From positions 2,976,001 to 3,040,000 of the forward strand of contig NZ_CP026681.1 in NCBI RefSeq assembly GCF_002949735.1: 64,000 bases of DNA, written 5' to 3'. Position 1 is the stretch's first letter. Each line of letters begins with the position of its first letter. The stretch is from Nostoc sp. 'Peltigera membranacea cyanobiont' N6. GTDB taxonomy: Bacteria > Cyanobacteriota > Cyanobacteriia > Cyanobacteriales > Nostocaceae. The notes beneath the pieces were generated by a model, which searched no databases, had not been told where the DNA came from, and saw only the letters and a program-made list of their open reading frames with translations. Positions 19,289-28,140 of the stretch are shown here, one piece after another. The position numbers and the translations under genes were made by a program.

Positions 19289-20266
19289 CTAAGGAATTGG
19301 TAGTTGCAGTGCAGTCGTTTTGCGTGGCTTTGATTTCTTCATTCCTCTTGCTGATTCCCATTCTTCCATGATTCCGTTAGCCAAATTAGTTAATCTTTCT
19401 ACTGCTGGATCTGTATCCCCAATTTCTGAACCAATCCAGTAACGTTGTAACTTTTCTGCTGCATAAAATGTCGTACCAGATCCTGCAAATGGATCAACTA
19501 CAATTTGTCCCGGATTAGATGCCATTGCAATAATTCGCTCTAGCATAATTGGCGCAAGTTCATTTGCAACTCGTTTTTTGTGTTGACGATGCCGAACTGG
19601 TGGAATGTCAATCCACATCTCTTCTGCCAATGTCCATAAAATTTCATTAGAATTAGCCTCAGAAACATCTTCCCAAACTTCTTCTGGTTCATCCCAAACA
19701 TCCATTAAGTTAATACCCTTCTGGTTAAGTTTTTTGCGATGTCCACCATAATCACGAATTTCTCCACCGCAATGGCGACAAACTTGAATTGGGGTGTAAA
19801 CTTTATTGAACACTGCTGGTTCTCCTTTAGTGTAATAGAGTAACCCGTAGTGAGCAGGAGACATTTTTTTACCTCTGGGAAAAGCTTTCGGCATTCTGCA
19901 AGCAATCCAATGACGAAAACACATTCCTTGCTGATTCAGATATGCACCATATTCTATACACCATTTTGGCAAGTTAAATACAAATAAACTGCCACCTGAT
20001 TTAAGGACTCGAATACTTTCATCAAGCCACTGTTGCGACCAGATTAAATATTGATTCGTCTCCATTTTATCGTTAACGCCTTCACCATATTCTTTACCAA
20101 GATTAAAAGGTGGATCGGCAAAAATAATATCTACAGATTCATTAGGTAACGCTGACAAAAGTTTCAAACAATCCCCCTGATAGAGAGTTCCATACTCACT
20201 CTTGTAAACCTGTTTCAATTCTTTTTGAGTTGCAACATCAGTCGCAATTAGTTGAAAAGGCAGCAT
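19289..20266 (-). CDS. DNA methyltransferase, beta-class amino-methylating type
   Basis: A 325-residue methyltransferase. Catalytic motif IV, ADPPFNLGKEYGEG (about residue 51), comes before the S-adenosylmethionine-binding motif I, VDPFAGSGTTFYAAE (about residue 255), the beta-class order. DPPF favours N6-adenine over N4-cytosine methylation, but sequence alone does not settle it. A CRHCGG segment in the middle offers one CXXC pair. Recognition sequence unknown. No cognate restriction gene of ordinary type is adjacent; the OLD nuclease lies tail-to-tail. An HTH gene lies 51 bases upstream on the same strand and probably shares its promoter. Confidence 0.88.
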   Translation of the reverse strand: MLPFQLIATDVATQKELKQVYKSEYGTLYQGDCLKLLSALPNESVDIIFADPPFNLGKEYGEGVNDKMETNQYLIWSQQWLDESIRVLKSGGSLFVFNLPKWCIEYGAYLNQQGMCFRHWIACRMPKAFPRGKKMSPAHYGLLYYTKGEPAVFNKVYTPIQVCRHCGGEIRDYGGHRKKLNQKGINLMDVWDEPEEVWEDVSEANSNEILWTLAEEMWIDIPPVRHRQHKKRVANELAPIMLERIIAMASNPGQIVVDPFAGSGTTFYAAEKLQRYWIGSEIGDTDPAVERLTNLANGIMEEWESARGMKKSKPRKTTALQLPIP

Positions 20267-20317
20267 TAATTTAACCTTTAGTAAGTTAGTATAGCTTAAG
20301 TCTACAAAACTTTATTG

Positions 20318-20560
20318 TCAATCGTCAATAGAGTTTTCTTGAGAAGTTGTGCTACGAGGTTGATAAGGTTTTCCAGTAGGCTGATTCTGATATCTCTCTA
20401 CTTCAGCAGGTTCTATGTAGTAATAACGCCCAAGTTTATGAGCTACGATCTGACCATTTTTAATTAAGTCGTGTACTCGCTGACGGGTTACACTAAGTAA
20501 TTTAGCAGTTTGAGCCACAGAGAGTAACTCAGGAGTGTTGTTAGAAGCCGAGTCTGTCAT
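20318..20560 (-). CDS. Excisionase/MerR-type helix-turn-helix protein
   Basis: An 80-residue protein with one helix_turn_helix_17 (excisionase-type) domain: LSVAQTAKLLSVTRQRVHDL, then NGQIVAHKLGRYYYIEPAEVERY. The C-terminal 20 residues are Pro/Gln/Ser-rich. It is 51 bases upstream of the methyltransferase gene on the same strand, so the two likely form an operon, and it may control the methyltransferase in the way of restriction-modification controller proteins. That role is inference. No integrase is present nearby to make it a true excisionase. Confidence 0.8.
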   Translation of the reverse strand: MTDSASNNTPELLSVAQTAKLLSVTRQRVHDLIKNGQIVAHKLGRYYYIEPAEVERYQNQPTGKPYQPRSTTSQENSIDD

Positions 20561-20722
20561 ACTATGTATAGTCTAGAATAATGTCTTAATTCTGCCGAGC
20601 CGTTTTACCGATATTGCATCCTAAAGTGTAAATATTATGATATAAAAACCGTTAACTGAGTGGAAGTTATCAGAGCCTCTTCGTGAAACTGGTAAAATTT
20701 GTCAAAAATATTGGTAAATAAC

Positions 20723-21067
20723 ATGAATTTAAAAGATATCAAAGAAAAATTATTCCCCATAATTAAAGTAATATCTATAGTAGCGATCGCAAGTGCAATA
20801 GGCTTAGGAATGTGGAATATTCAAGCATTAGCAAGTAACAATCATCTACCTATTATCTTAAATCCAGTTTTGATAATTGCTCACTTGGCATTGTCGGCTC
20901 ATTTCGTTGAAGCAATAATTGCCGCTTGTTATGCACCTGCGAAAAATCAAAAGCCAATCCAATATGGAATTTATACTTTTTTTGTAGGTACAATTGGTTT
21001 ATTAGAATTGTTTGAAACTCATTCCCAGATACCCTACTTATCTCATAAGTCGGAATCTAACCCATAG
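20723..21067 (+). CDS. Small membrane protein, DUF4499/TMEM254-like
   Basis: About 114 residues from the ATG at 20723 (a TTG at 20699 would add eight). Three hydrophobic segments lie at about 12-32, 44-66 and 84-102. The spacing HFVEAIIAA, a basic stretch, then YTFFVGTIGLLELFE resembles the DUF4499/TMEM254 family (HxxEA, then a Phe/Gly-rich helix). This match is by eye and could be wrong. Function unknown. Its end nearly touches the NB-ARC gene start (21072), so the two may be co-transcribed. Confidence 0.6.
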   Translation: MNLKDIKEKLFPIIKVISIVAIASAIGLGMWNIQALASNNHLPIILNPVLIIAHLALSAHFVEAIIAACYAPAKNQKPIQYGIYTFFVGTIGLLELFETHSQIPYLSHKSESNP

Positions 21068-21071
21068 ATGT

Positions 21072-22592
21072 ATGTCAAACTCGCTGAAAGCATCAACAGC
21101 AGGACTAGCAATTGTAGACAAATCCCGTCAACGTCTAGGTTGGACAAAAACTAGCACGGCGCGTTGGTGGCAAGATGCCCATACCTCTAAAGCTACTTTA
21201 CGCCGATTTTGGCAAGGCGATCGCATTCAGCGAGAAATCTTCATCGCCATCTGTCAAGCTGTTGGTATTGTCAACTGGGAAGCGATCGCAGATCCATCTA
21301 ATGCAGACTTAGAATCTATTGCAGATATCACTACGCCTTACTTAGACTACAATGAAGCACCTGATATCGAAAGCTTCTATGGACGAAATCAGGAATTGGC
21401 ACAATTAGAAGAATGGCTCACCAGCCAAAACTGTAAATTAGTCACCATTAATGGTATTGCTGGTATTGGCAAAACCGCCCTAGCACTGGCTTTAGTAGAC
21501 CGCATTCAGTCAAAATTTGATTGTTTAATTTGGAAGTCTCTGCAAACTTCCCCATTTCTCATTTCCCTGCTGAATAGCTTACTAAACTCCTTTGAGCAAA
21601 GCGTTGTGCAGAATATTCAACAAGGTACTGCACAACTCATCCAGCAGTTACAAAAACGTCGCTGTCTGTTGATATTGGATGGATTCGAGGCTACTTTCTC
21701 CCAGCCAGAAGACCTCAGCTATGGGCAATTTATCCAACAATTAAGTCGGGAACGGCATCAAAGTTGTATTCTGATTAGCAGCCGCGAACAGATAAACGCT
21801 GGTGAAATTAATAGCAAAACATTTCGCTGTTTAAATCTCAAAGGCTTGCAAAAAACAGAGGCTGTAGAATTATTACAATCAAGGGGATTTACAGGCAAGG
21901 AACTAGGCTTATCAGTATTAATTCAGCTTTATCGCGGTAATCCCTTGGCGCTGAAACTGGTAACACCATTGATTCAGTCTGTATTTGCTGGGAATGTTGC
22001 TGCTTTTTTGAGTCAGAATACTCTAATTGTAGGCGATCGCTTATGTGTGATCCTCAAACAGCAATTTGAGCAACTTTCCGGCTTAGAGCAAGATATTCTC
22101 TACTGGCTGGCTATTTGGCAAGAACCTGTGTCATTCTCTCGATTGCAAACCCATTTGCTGATATCCGTTGACCCAGCGATGGTTTTAGAGGGCATTGTAG
22201 CGTTAGAAAGGCGATCGCTTTTAGAAAAATGGGTCAGCGATTATGAACTCTCATTTACATTGCAACCCCTGATAATGAAAGTGGTGACAGATGAATTGGT
22301 AGAACATACTGCTCAAGAGATTCATCGAGTTGTGCAGAGTCATGATATTCGTCATTTTCAGATATTGCGAACCCATTGGTTGCTACGACCGGGTACTGAC
22401 GATATTGCAGGCGATCGCATTTTAACTCAACTTTGGAAAAAGCTCTGGCAGTTGTATGGTGCAACTCTTCCACAAATGCTTAATCAGATTCTGTTGTTAT
22501 TAAAGGATCAATCTCCTTTGGCAATGGGTTACATCGGGAGCAATTTAGCCATCCTCTCAGGAATAGACTCGTTAGAGACTTCCAAAGAATAA
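21072..22592 (+). CDS. NB-ARC (STAND) NTPase, C-terminally truncated
   Basis: About 506 residues from the ATG at 21072; the upstream start at 21012 would overlap the previous gene. Residues about 1-80 match the N-terminal domain common to cyanobacterial NB-ARC/WD40 proteins (LRRFWQGDRIQREIF). The NB-ARC domain follows: P-loop GIAGIGKT (about 128), Walker B LILDGFE (about 201), an SSREQ motif and GNPLALKL. Full-length relatives continue with WD40 or pentapeptide repeats. Here the protein stops soon after a winged-helix region, at QSPLAMGY plus 19 residues, so the sensor part is missing. STAND proteins switch on ligand binding, often in defence or cell death. A decayed duplicate follows directly. 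Confidence 0.75.
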   Translation: MSNSLKASTAGLAIVDKSRQRLGWTKTSTARWWQDAHTSKATLRRFWQGDRIQREIFIAICQAVGIVNWEAIADPSNADLESIADITTPYLDYNEAPDIESFYGRNQELAQLEEWLTSQNCKLVTINGIAGIGKTALALALVDRIQSKFDCLIWKSLQTSPFLISLLNSLLNSFEQSVVQNIQQGTAQLIQQLQKRRCLLILDGFEATFSQPEDLSYGQFIQQLSRERHQSCILISSREQINAGEINSKTFRCLNLKGLQKTEAVELLQSRGFTGKELGLSVLIQLYRGNPLALKLVTPLIQSVFAGNVAAFLSQNTLIVGDRLCVILKQQFEQLSGLEQDILYWLAIWQEPVSFSRLQTHLLISVDPAMVLEGIVALERRSLLEKWVSDYELSFTLQPLIMKVVTDELVEHTAQEIHRVVQSHDIRHFQILRTHWLLRPGTDDIAGDRILTQLWKKLWQLYGATLPQMLNQILLLLKDQSPLAMGYIGSNLAILSGIDSLETSKE

Positions 22593-22604
22593 ATTTTCCG
22601 CAAT

Positions 22605-22851
22605 GGCGGCTGTAAGTGCGATCGCTTGCGTGTGATTCTCAAACAGCAATTTGAGCCACTTGGGGTAACAGATGAATTAGTGAAACATACTGCTCAAGAG
22701 ATTTATAGCGTTTCCCAGTCTGGTGAGATACAAGAACCCCACCCCCAACCCCCTCCCCGCAAGCGAGGAGGGGGCTATGATGTAACTCATGTGATTAAGA
22801 AACGCTATATCAAGTTGTGCAGAATAATGATATTCGCCATTTTCAGATAGA
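22605..22851 (+). pseudogene. Decayed duplicate of the NB-ARC gene, split by a small element
   Basis: Two blocks match the neighbour. 22615-22660 resembles 22033-22076 (GATCGCTT, then the ILKQQFE coding stretch). 22662-22704 and 22808-22847 resemble 22284-22360 (VTDELVEHTAQEI, then VVQSHDIRHFQ). About 200 bases between the blocks have been lost, and the second block is cut by a 102-base element. The reading frame is broken, so this is a relic of a tandem duplicate or of the original C-terminus. Confidence 0.75.
22706..22807. mobile_element. 102-bp TA-flanked MITE inside the NB-ARC relic (family G)
   Basis: The ends are inverted repeats: TAGCGTTTCCCAGTC on the left, and the reverse complement of the right end reads TAGCGTTTCTTAATC. 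A TA lies on each side (22704-22705 and 22808-22809). Comparing with the intact copy at 22312-22326 shows that removing the element plus one TA restores the ancestral sequence. TA duplication is typical of IS630/Tc1-mariner elements. The centre holds a GC-rich palindrome (CCCTCCCCGC/GCGAGGAGGGGG). Confidence 0.85.
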
Positions 22852-22923
22852 AATAGACAAACACTAATGATTTATCTATTTCTATCTGTGATTTTCTAGT
22901 GTCGATACCTGGGAATTAAACGA

Positions 22924-24501
22924 TTAGGCTGGTTGTATTTCTGGATTACCATCTGTAACTACAAATGAAGCCTTTTTGCTAATGGTGCCAAATGGAGTTT
23001 CCACCTCTGACATCACAAGATAATCTGTCTTCCAGGTTGTGGGAGTCACAGCACAGCGAACATATCCCCGTCTATTGTTGTAAAATTTAACCTGTAGGTT
23101 CTCTGATATGTAATTGGGGATAGTGTCTGAGCCATTTCCTCCAGAGGTTATTGAGGTACAGACGAATTCACTGCCCACCGTAGCAGATTCTGGGTTATTA
23201 AAGTCAGCCTTTAAATTTATTGCCCAGTTGGAATGGACATCGCCTGATAATACTACTGGATTAGATGGTTTGCGCTGTTCTAAGAAACGCATGAGGCGAT
23301 CGCGCGAAGCCACATAACCATCCCACTTATCCATACTATAGGTTGCGCCTGGCCCTTCAGTTCTGTCTATCTGAGCAACTATAACTTGTTGAGCTAAAAC
23401 GTTCCACTTAGCCTGTGATTTATCTAAGCCATTATATAGCCAATCCTCCTGTGCTTTACCAGTAATGGTTCCATTCGGATCTTCTCCACAAGGACGTGCT
23501 TTAGTACCATCACCACATGGCTGATCGGTGCGATATTGGCGGGTATCTAAGACATGGAAGGTGGCTAAGTTACCAAAGGAGAGCCGACGGTAAAGTTGCA
23601 TATCGGGGCCAACAGGACGCGAGAAGGGGCGCAGTGGCATGTGTTCGTAGTAAGCCTGATAAGCAACAGCCCGCCGTTGGAGGAAGATTGCCGGATCTCG
23701 ATCTGGTTCAGTATCAATTTCTGAAATATCGTTGGCGTAGTTGTTTTCTACTTCGTGGTCATCCCAGGTAACAATCCAAGGAAATGCTGCATGGGCTGCT
23801 TGCAGATTGGTATCAGTTTTATAAAGGGCGTGACGGTTGCGGTAATCTTCTAAAGTGAGAATTTCTGAACTATTGTGTTGTCTGGGACTAGTGGTTGAGA
23901 CTCCGCCTTCATAGATGTAATCGCCAACATGCACTACTAAATCGAGGTCGTCCTGTGCTAGATATTTGTAGGCGGTAAAGAATCCCTGCTGATAGTTTTG
24001 GCAAGAAACAAGGGCAAAGTTCAATTTGTTCAAATAGCTATTTGCTAAAGGTGCTGTACGAGTGCGACCAATAGGGCTAGCATCTTGACCAACAAGAAAG
24101 CGATACCAGTACAAAGTATTAGATTGCAATCCTTCTACTACAACTCGCACTGAGTGAGCTAATTCTGGGGTTGCAAGTACTGTACCTCTAGAGACAATGC
24201 GCCTCATATCAGGATCGGTTGCTACTTCCCAGCGAATTGGTACATTCACAGGTGGCATTCCACCTCCCTCTAAGGGTTCGGGAGCGAGACGAGTCCAAAT
24301 CACTACGCTGCTAGAATCGGGATCGCCCGATGCGACACCTAAAGTAAAAGGATAATTGGAAAATCTAGTTTTGGCGATCGCTGTTTGATGAGAAAATTGG
24401 TTAGCGATCGCTAAACCAGACAATGCTCCAGCACCGATAATTAAGTTGCGTCGTTTTATTCGACTATGCAGGAAGCGCTCAAAATTCCGATAATCTACCA
24501 T
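22924..24501 (-). CDS. phoD: PhoD-type alkaline phosphatase, Tat-exported
   Basis: About 525 residues from the ATG at 24501, which has GGAGAG just upstream; a longer start at 24540 adds 13 residues. The N-terminus has a twin-arginine motif (KRRNLIIGAG), so it is probably exported folded. The PhoD-like signature is clear: LGVASGDPDSSSVVIWTRLA, then FALVSCQNYQQGFF, VVHVGDYIYEGG, VTWDDHEVENNY and VVLSGDVHSNW, which contain the Asp, Asn, Cys and His metal ligands. PhoD enzymes are calcium/iron phosphodi- and monoesterases that release phosphate outside the cytoplasm. Phosphate-limitation control is expected, but a convincing Pho box was not found. Confidence 0.92.
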   Translation of the reverse strand: MVDYRNFERFLHSRIKRRNLIIGAGALSGLAIANQFSHQTAIAKTRFSNYPFTLGVASGDPDSSSVVIWTRLAPEPLEGGGMPPVNVPIRWEVATDPDMRRIVSRGTVLATPELAHSVRVVVEGLQSNTLYWYRFLVGQDASPIGRTRTAPLANSYLNKLNFALVSCQNYQQGFFTAYKYLAQDDLDLVVHVGDYIYEGGVSTTSPRQHNSSEILTLEDYRNRHALYKTDTNLQAAHAAFPWIVTWDDHEVENNYANDISEIDTEPDRDPAIFLQRRAVAYQAYYEHMPLRPFSRPVGPDMQLYRRLSFGNLATFHVLDTRQYRTDQPCGDGTKARPCGEDPNGTITGKAQEDWLYNGLDKSQAKWNVLAQQVIVAQIDRTEGPGATYSMDKWDGYVASRDRLMRFLEQRKPSNPVVLSGDVHSNWAINLKADFNNPESATVGSEFVCTSITSGGNGSDTIPNYISENLQVKFYNNRRGYVRCAVTPTTWKTDYLVMSEVETPFGTISKKASFVVTDGNPEIQPA

Positions 24502-24726
24502 TTTTCTCTCCTGAGTAACAGGTAAGTTAAAGCACAGCAACAGCTAACACAAAGAAGGCAAGGTAATCGTAGGCAAAATTAGTAATTAATTTCCTTACCA
24601 CAATCAGGTTTTAATTCCTAACTTTTCTCTTGGTATCAATGTGTTAGATGTCATGTTTATACAGAAAAGTCTACTAAGAATAGATTAATTCTTGGCAAAG
24701 AAAGCGTTAATATCAACTTAACTAAG

Positions 24727-25278
24727 TTAGACGTTAACCTTTTTGATTGATGCTACTTTTCGCTTCATCATCAAGCCCAAACCACAAGCAAAGAGAGCGC
24801 CAACTAAAGGCGTAGATTCAGGTACTTGTCTATATGAAACACTACCTGAGATGGGTACAACATCTGAAGAAGTTCCAGAGAAAACTGTAAAATCTTCACC
24901 GACGATTTCGTAACTTAGAGAACTGCCAGAATTAGATTTATCGTTGAAGAGATAATCTAATGCAAAAGATGTTTGTCCTGTTAAAGATGTGGTTTGAAAT
25001 ACAACAGGGAAGTCTGGATAGTTGTTGTCATCTTGTTCTGTGTAGACGGTATAATCACCGTCAAATTGGAAAGAGAGTGACTTAATCGTAGCTTCGGGGG
25101 TATAATCGTTACTCAAAGTTGAGTCATCAAAGCTAAAAAAGCCATTCCCCTTAGTTGCAGAACTATCAACTGTGAAAGCGTAATTAATAATTGCAGCAGA
25201 TACAGATTGTGCATCTACAATAGCAAAACCTAAAGTTAGACTAGCAGCAGCAAGCGCTAATTTTGAACCTATTTTCAT
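24727..25278 (-). CDS. PEP-CTERM sorting domain protein
   Basis: About 183 residues from the ATG at 25278, which has GAGGGAAATTGAG upstream and starts a signal peptide (MKIGSKLALAAASLTLGF, cut near SVSA). The longer start at 25323 would mask it. The C-terminus is a PEP-CTERM tail: VPESTPLVGALFACGLGLMM, then a basic cluster (KRK). Exosortase should process this tail at the membrane. The central part is beta-rich and rich in Ser, Thr and Asp, probably a secreted surface protein. No exosortase or glycan operon is in the window. Confidence 0.88.
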   Translation of the reverse strand: MKIGSKLALAAASLTLGFAIVDAQSVSAAIINYAFTVDSSATKGNGFFSFDDSTLSNDYTPEATIKSLSFQFDGDYTVYTEQDDNNYPDFPVVFQTTSLTGQTSFALDYLFNDKSNSGSSLSYEIVGEDFTVFSGTSSDVVPISGSVSYRQVPESTPLVGALFACGLGLMMKRKVASIKKVNV

Positions 25279-25347
25279 CTCAATTTCCCTCACAATAAAC
25301 TTTTGTAAGCAATGCACACTCAAAGTTATAGAAATAGTTTGTGCCTA

Positions 25348-25496
25348 ATATCATGTCCGCATAATTAGTTATGATTCCCACAGTCATTGCACCCCACCCC
25401 TTAATCCCCTCCCCGCAAGCGGGGAGGGGAGACGAAGCATAGCTTTGGCGGGGTGGGGTTCTTCGGGTTTAATAAGTAATCAAGCGGACATGATAT
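25348..25496. mobile_element. Small inverted-repeat element, family B copy 1
   Basis: The ends ATATCATGTCCGC and GCGGACATGATAT are exact inverse copies. Inside are GC-rich arms (CCCCTCCCCGC/GCGGGGAGGGG) and CACCCC/GGGGTG stretches. A near-identical copy in reverse orientation lies at 34722-34877, and a related one at 37703-37842. It occupies part of the 532-base gap before aroA. Confidence 0.75.
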
Positions 25497-25695
25497 AACT
25501 CCCTTATTTCCCCAACAAGGATTTATCCCTGATTAGAACAGTGATATAAATCAATGATTTCTCCATTTTTAATAAAGAGAAATAAGCCTCCAAATAATTG
25601 GATGCACCTTATATTAAAATCGTGAGTTTAAGCAGACTTTAATTAGAGGTAAAATAACATTAAATTAATGATGCCTCCGGCACGCCAAAGGCGAA

Positions 25696-25777
25696 CGCGG
25701 CTATACAAACAAAACCTACTTCCGTGGGTTTCAAATTCTTAGAGTCCGCGCAGGCGGACTTCGTTTGTGTAGCCGCG
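25696..25777. repeat. Palindromic repeat with CGCGGCTA arms
   Basis: CGCGGCTATACAAAC and the reverse complement of the right arm (CGCGGCTACACAAAC) differ at one position. An inner palindrome GTCCGCGCAGGCGGAC sits in the right half. This type of repeat is common in Nostoc gaps. No gene is visible between 25497 and 25810. Confidence 0.6.
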
Positions 25778-25810
25778 ATTTCTAATGGCCTGGTATATTT
25801 GCTCAATCTC

Positions 25811-27091
25811 TTATTCTTCTAACATTTTGAAGAATCGAGTAAAGTAATCTGGAAAGGTTTTCGCTGTACAGCCAGGATCTTTAATAACAATTCCTGGAAC
25901 CTTCAAACCAGTGACAGCAAAAGCCATTGCCATGCGATGATCGTGATAGGTTTCAATCTCTGCCGGGGTAATAGGGCCAGGCTCAATTTTTAGTCTATCG
26001 GGAAATTCTTCAACCTGAACCCCTAGCCGACGTAACTCTGTTACAACTGCTCGAATTCGGTCGGTTTCCTTATATCGAATATGTTCCACATTACGAATGG
26101 TAATCGGTGAACTAGCAAAGGGCGCGATCGCAGCTAATGTTTGCACCAAATCTGATATATCATTCATATCAATGTCGATGCCTTGCAATTGCTTCGGCCC
26201 CGTCACTTCGGTGTAATCATCCGAATCTTTAATCTCACAACCCATCTGTTCTAAGACATTCAGCCAGAGAATATCACCCTGACAAGATTGTTTCGTCAAA
26301 TGTTTGACGCGCACCCGTCCACCGGTAACGGCGGCGGCGGCAAAAAAGTAAGAAGCATTTGACGCATCGGGTTCTACTGTGTAATGTCTGCCTTGGTAAC
26401 GTTGACCCGCTTTAATTTGAAATTGATTATCGCCGATTTGATTCACCTCAACGCCAAAATCTGCCATCAAACGGCAGGTCATCTTAACGTAAGATTGAGA
26501 AACTAACGTTCCTTCAACTTCAATACTCGTATCTTGTTGAGCGTAAGGCGCAATCATCAGCAATGCCGAAAGTTGCTGACTTGTTTGGTTCGCTTTCAAA
26601 CTAAAATTTCCGCCAGCGAATCCTTGACTATAGACGGTATAGGGCATAAACCCAGAGTTTCCCTCAAAGTTAACGGTTGCTCCCCCCGTTTGCAGCACCG
26701 TCAACATGTCACCCATTGGTCGTTCTCGCATCCGGGGAACGCCATCTAGACGATATTCACCGTTACCCAGTGCTACCAGCGCCGAAATAAACCGTGCTGC
26801 TGTGCCTGCCAAACCCACAAATAAATCTGCCTGTTTAGCGGGAATGTCGCCTCCTCTTCCCGCCACTTGGATTACTGCCTGATGAGGATTCAAAGTAATG
26901 GGAATGCCCAATTGCTCTACGCATTTGACAAAATATTCGCTGTCTTCACTAAATAAGGCATTTTCTAAAATGGAGTCACCTTGTGCCAAAGCAGCCACAA
27001 GCAACGCCCGATTAGTAAGACTTTTAGAACCAGGAATTTCTACCGTGGCATCCACTGGCCGATTTAGAGCAGGAATTGCAATGGTATCCAC
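25811..27091 (-). CDS. aroA: EPSP synthase (3-phosphoshikimate 1-carboxyvinyltransferase)
   Basis: A 426-residue enzyme that joins PEP to shikimate-3-phosphate in the shikimate pathway; cytoplasmic. Landmarks: PGSKSLTNRALL (Lys23, Arg28), the PEP loop GLAGTAARF (93-101), RMRERPMGD, DASNASYFFAAAAV, the catalytic NDISDLVQT segment, YKETDRI, and the C-terminal CTAKTFPDYF lysine. Numbering follows E. coli AroA closely. Position 94, Asn in E. coli (GNAGT), is Leu here, which is odd because it lies in the PEP/glyphosate pocket. The remaining active-site residues are present. It stands alone; DAHP synthase is 26 kb away. Confidence 0.93.
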   Translation of the reverse strand: MDTIAIPALNRPVDATVEIPGSKSLTNRALLVAALAQGDSILENALFSEDSEYFVKCVEQLGIPITLNPHQAVIQVAGRGGDIPAKQADLFVGLAGTAARFISALVALGNGEYRLDGVPRMRERPMGDMLTVLQTGGATVNFEGNSGFMPYTVYSQGFAGGNFSLKANQTSQQLSALLMIAPYAQQDTSIEVEGTLVSQSYVKMTCRLMADFGVEVNQIGDNQFQIKAGQRYQGRHYTVEPDASNASYFFAAAAVTGGRVRVKHLTKQSCQGDILWLNVLEQMGCEIKDSDDYTEVTGPKQLQGIDIDMNDISDLVQTLAAIAPFASSPITIRNVEHIRYKETDRIRAVVTELRRLGVQVEEFPDRLKIEPGPITPAEIETYHDHRMAMAFAVTGLKVPGIVIKDPGCTAKTFPDYFTRFFKMLEE

Positions 27092-27321
27092 GTTAAACCT
27101 CTACGTAGGCGGTTAGCTACAACTTTATATATTGCCATATTGTGACCAAAAGGGGCAAAGGAAGATGAGGGGAGCAGGGGGAAAGAGGTAATTTTTAATT
27201 GTCCCCCATGCTCAATTCCCAATTCCCCATACCCAATAGTTCTTGAGTGCAAAATCTAATTCTGCTTTTGGGAATACTTGATTTATTCACCTGACTAATC
27301 TAGAACCCAGGCATTATCAAT

Positions 27322-28089
27322 ATGAAGTGGATTCAACCATCCCTATATTTTTTAGCCTTTTCCTTACCTTTAGGTTTGCTTTCTGCTTTAACAGCACAGG
27401 TACAAGCTCAATCGTATCCCAACAAAACTTGGCAAATTAGTCAAACATTTAAGCCCCCACAACGGGGAAAACCTCCTGCAAGTGCTGGTGGTTCTACTCG
27501 CGGCGGCTCTTGCTTAATAGGAAAAAAATTAATAACTTCCTTAATACCTCCAGATAAATTAGGGCTGACATTTGCTCAACGTCCAACATTTTTCTGGTAT
27601 GTGCCTCCATCTCAAGTTAAAACAGCTAAGTTTGTGCTGCTAGCTGAAGACCAAGACATATTTTATGAAACATCTTTTCCACTTCCCGATAAACCCGGAA
27701 TTATTAGCTTCAAACTTCCTGAGAGTTCCCCTGCACTTACTGTAGGTAAAACTTATCATTGGTATCTAACAGTTGTTTGTAATGCTCAAGACTCCAGTGG
27801 AAATCCGACTGTAGATGGTTGGGTAGAACGCACTCAACCAGGAGCATCCTTATCGGAGGCTTTAGCAAAGACAAATTTGTACAAATTGCCCACCATCTAT
27901 GCAGAAGCTGGGATTTGGCATGAAGCGCTGACTAGTTTGGTGCAGCTACGCCAGACTGAGCCGAATAATTTTAAAGCGAGGCTAGATTGGAGACAATTTT
28001 TCAAGTCTGTAGGTTTGAGTGCGATCGCATCAGAACCATTGCTCGATTGTTGCACATCTAGAAGAGAAAGGCATGGGTCATTGAGATGA
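27322..28089 (+). CDS. DUF928 domain-containing exported protein
   Basis: A 255-residue protein with a signal peptide (residues about 1-30, ending near VQAQS). A DUF928 domain follows: GGSCLIGKKLITSLIPPDKLG, then TFAQRPTFFWYVP, YETSFPLPDKPGIISF and YHWYLTVVCN. In cyanobacteria DUF928 genes usually sit just upstream of a CHASE2 protein, as here (52 bases), so this is probably an accessory or sensor partner in the periplasm. The last 15 residues (LLDCCTSRRERHGSLR) look unlike the usual ending and may come from a late frameshift. Confidence 0.85.
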   Translation: MKWIQPSLYFLAFSLPLGLLSALTAQVQAQSYPNKTWQISQTFKPPQRGKPPASAGGSTRGGSCLIGKKLITSLIPPDKLGLTFAQRPTFFWYVPPSQVKTAKFVLLAEDQDIFYETSFPLPDKPGIISFKLPESSPALTVGKTYHWYLTVVCNAQDSSGNPTVDGWVERTQPGASLSEALAKTNLYKLPTIYAEAGIWHEALTSLVQLRQTEPNNFKARLDWRQFFKSVGLSAIASEPLLDCCTSRRERHGSLR

Positions 28090-28140
28090 GGAAAAATTTC
28101 CAACCCCTAACTCTTAACTCCTAACTCCTCACTAAATCTT

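Noticed and set aside
22626..22850. A 74-codon gene after the NB-ARC gene
   Set aside because: It is relic sequence of the NB-ARC gene read through a small mobile element.
24706..24740. Pho box upstream of phoD
   Set aside because: GTTAATAT and CTTAACTA are 11 bases apart and GTTAACCT follows, but first bases do not fit well, spacing of the third is wrong, and the site is over 200 bases from phoD and overlaps another gene's end.
27092..27321. CAATTCCCAATTCCCC near 27210 as another heptamer array
   Set aside because: Only two units are present, too few to call a repeat array.
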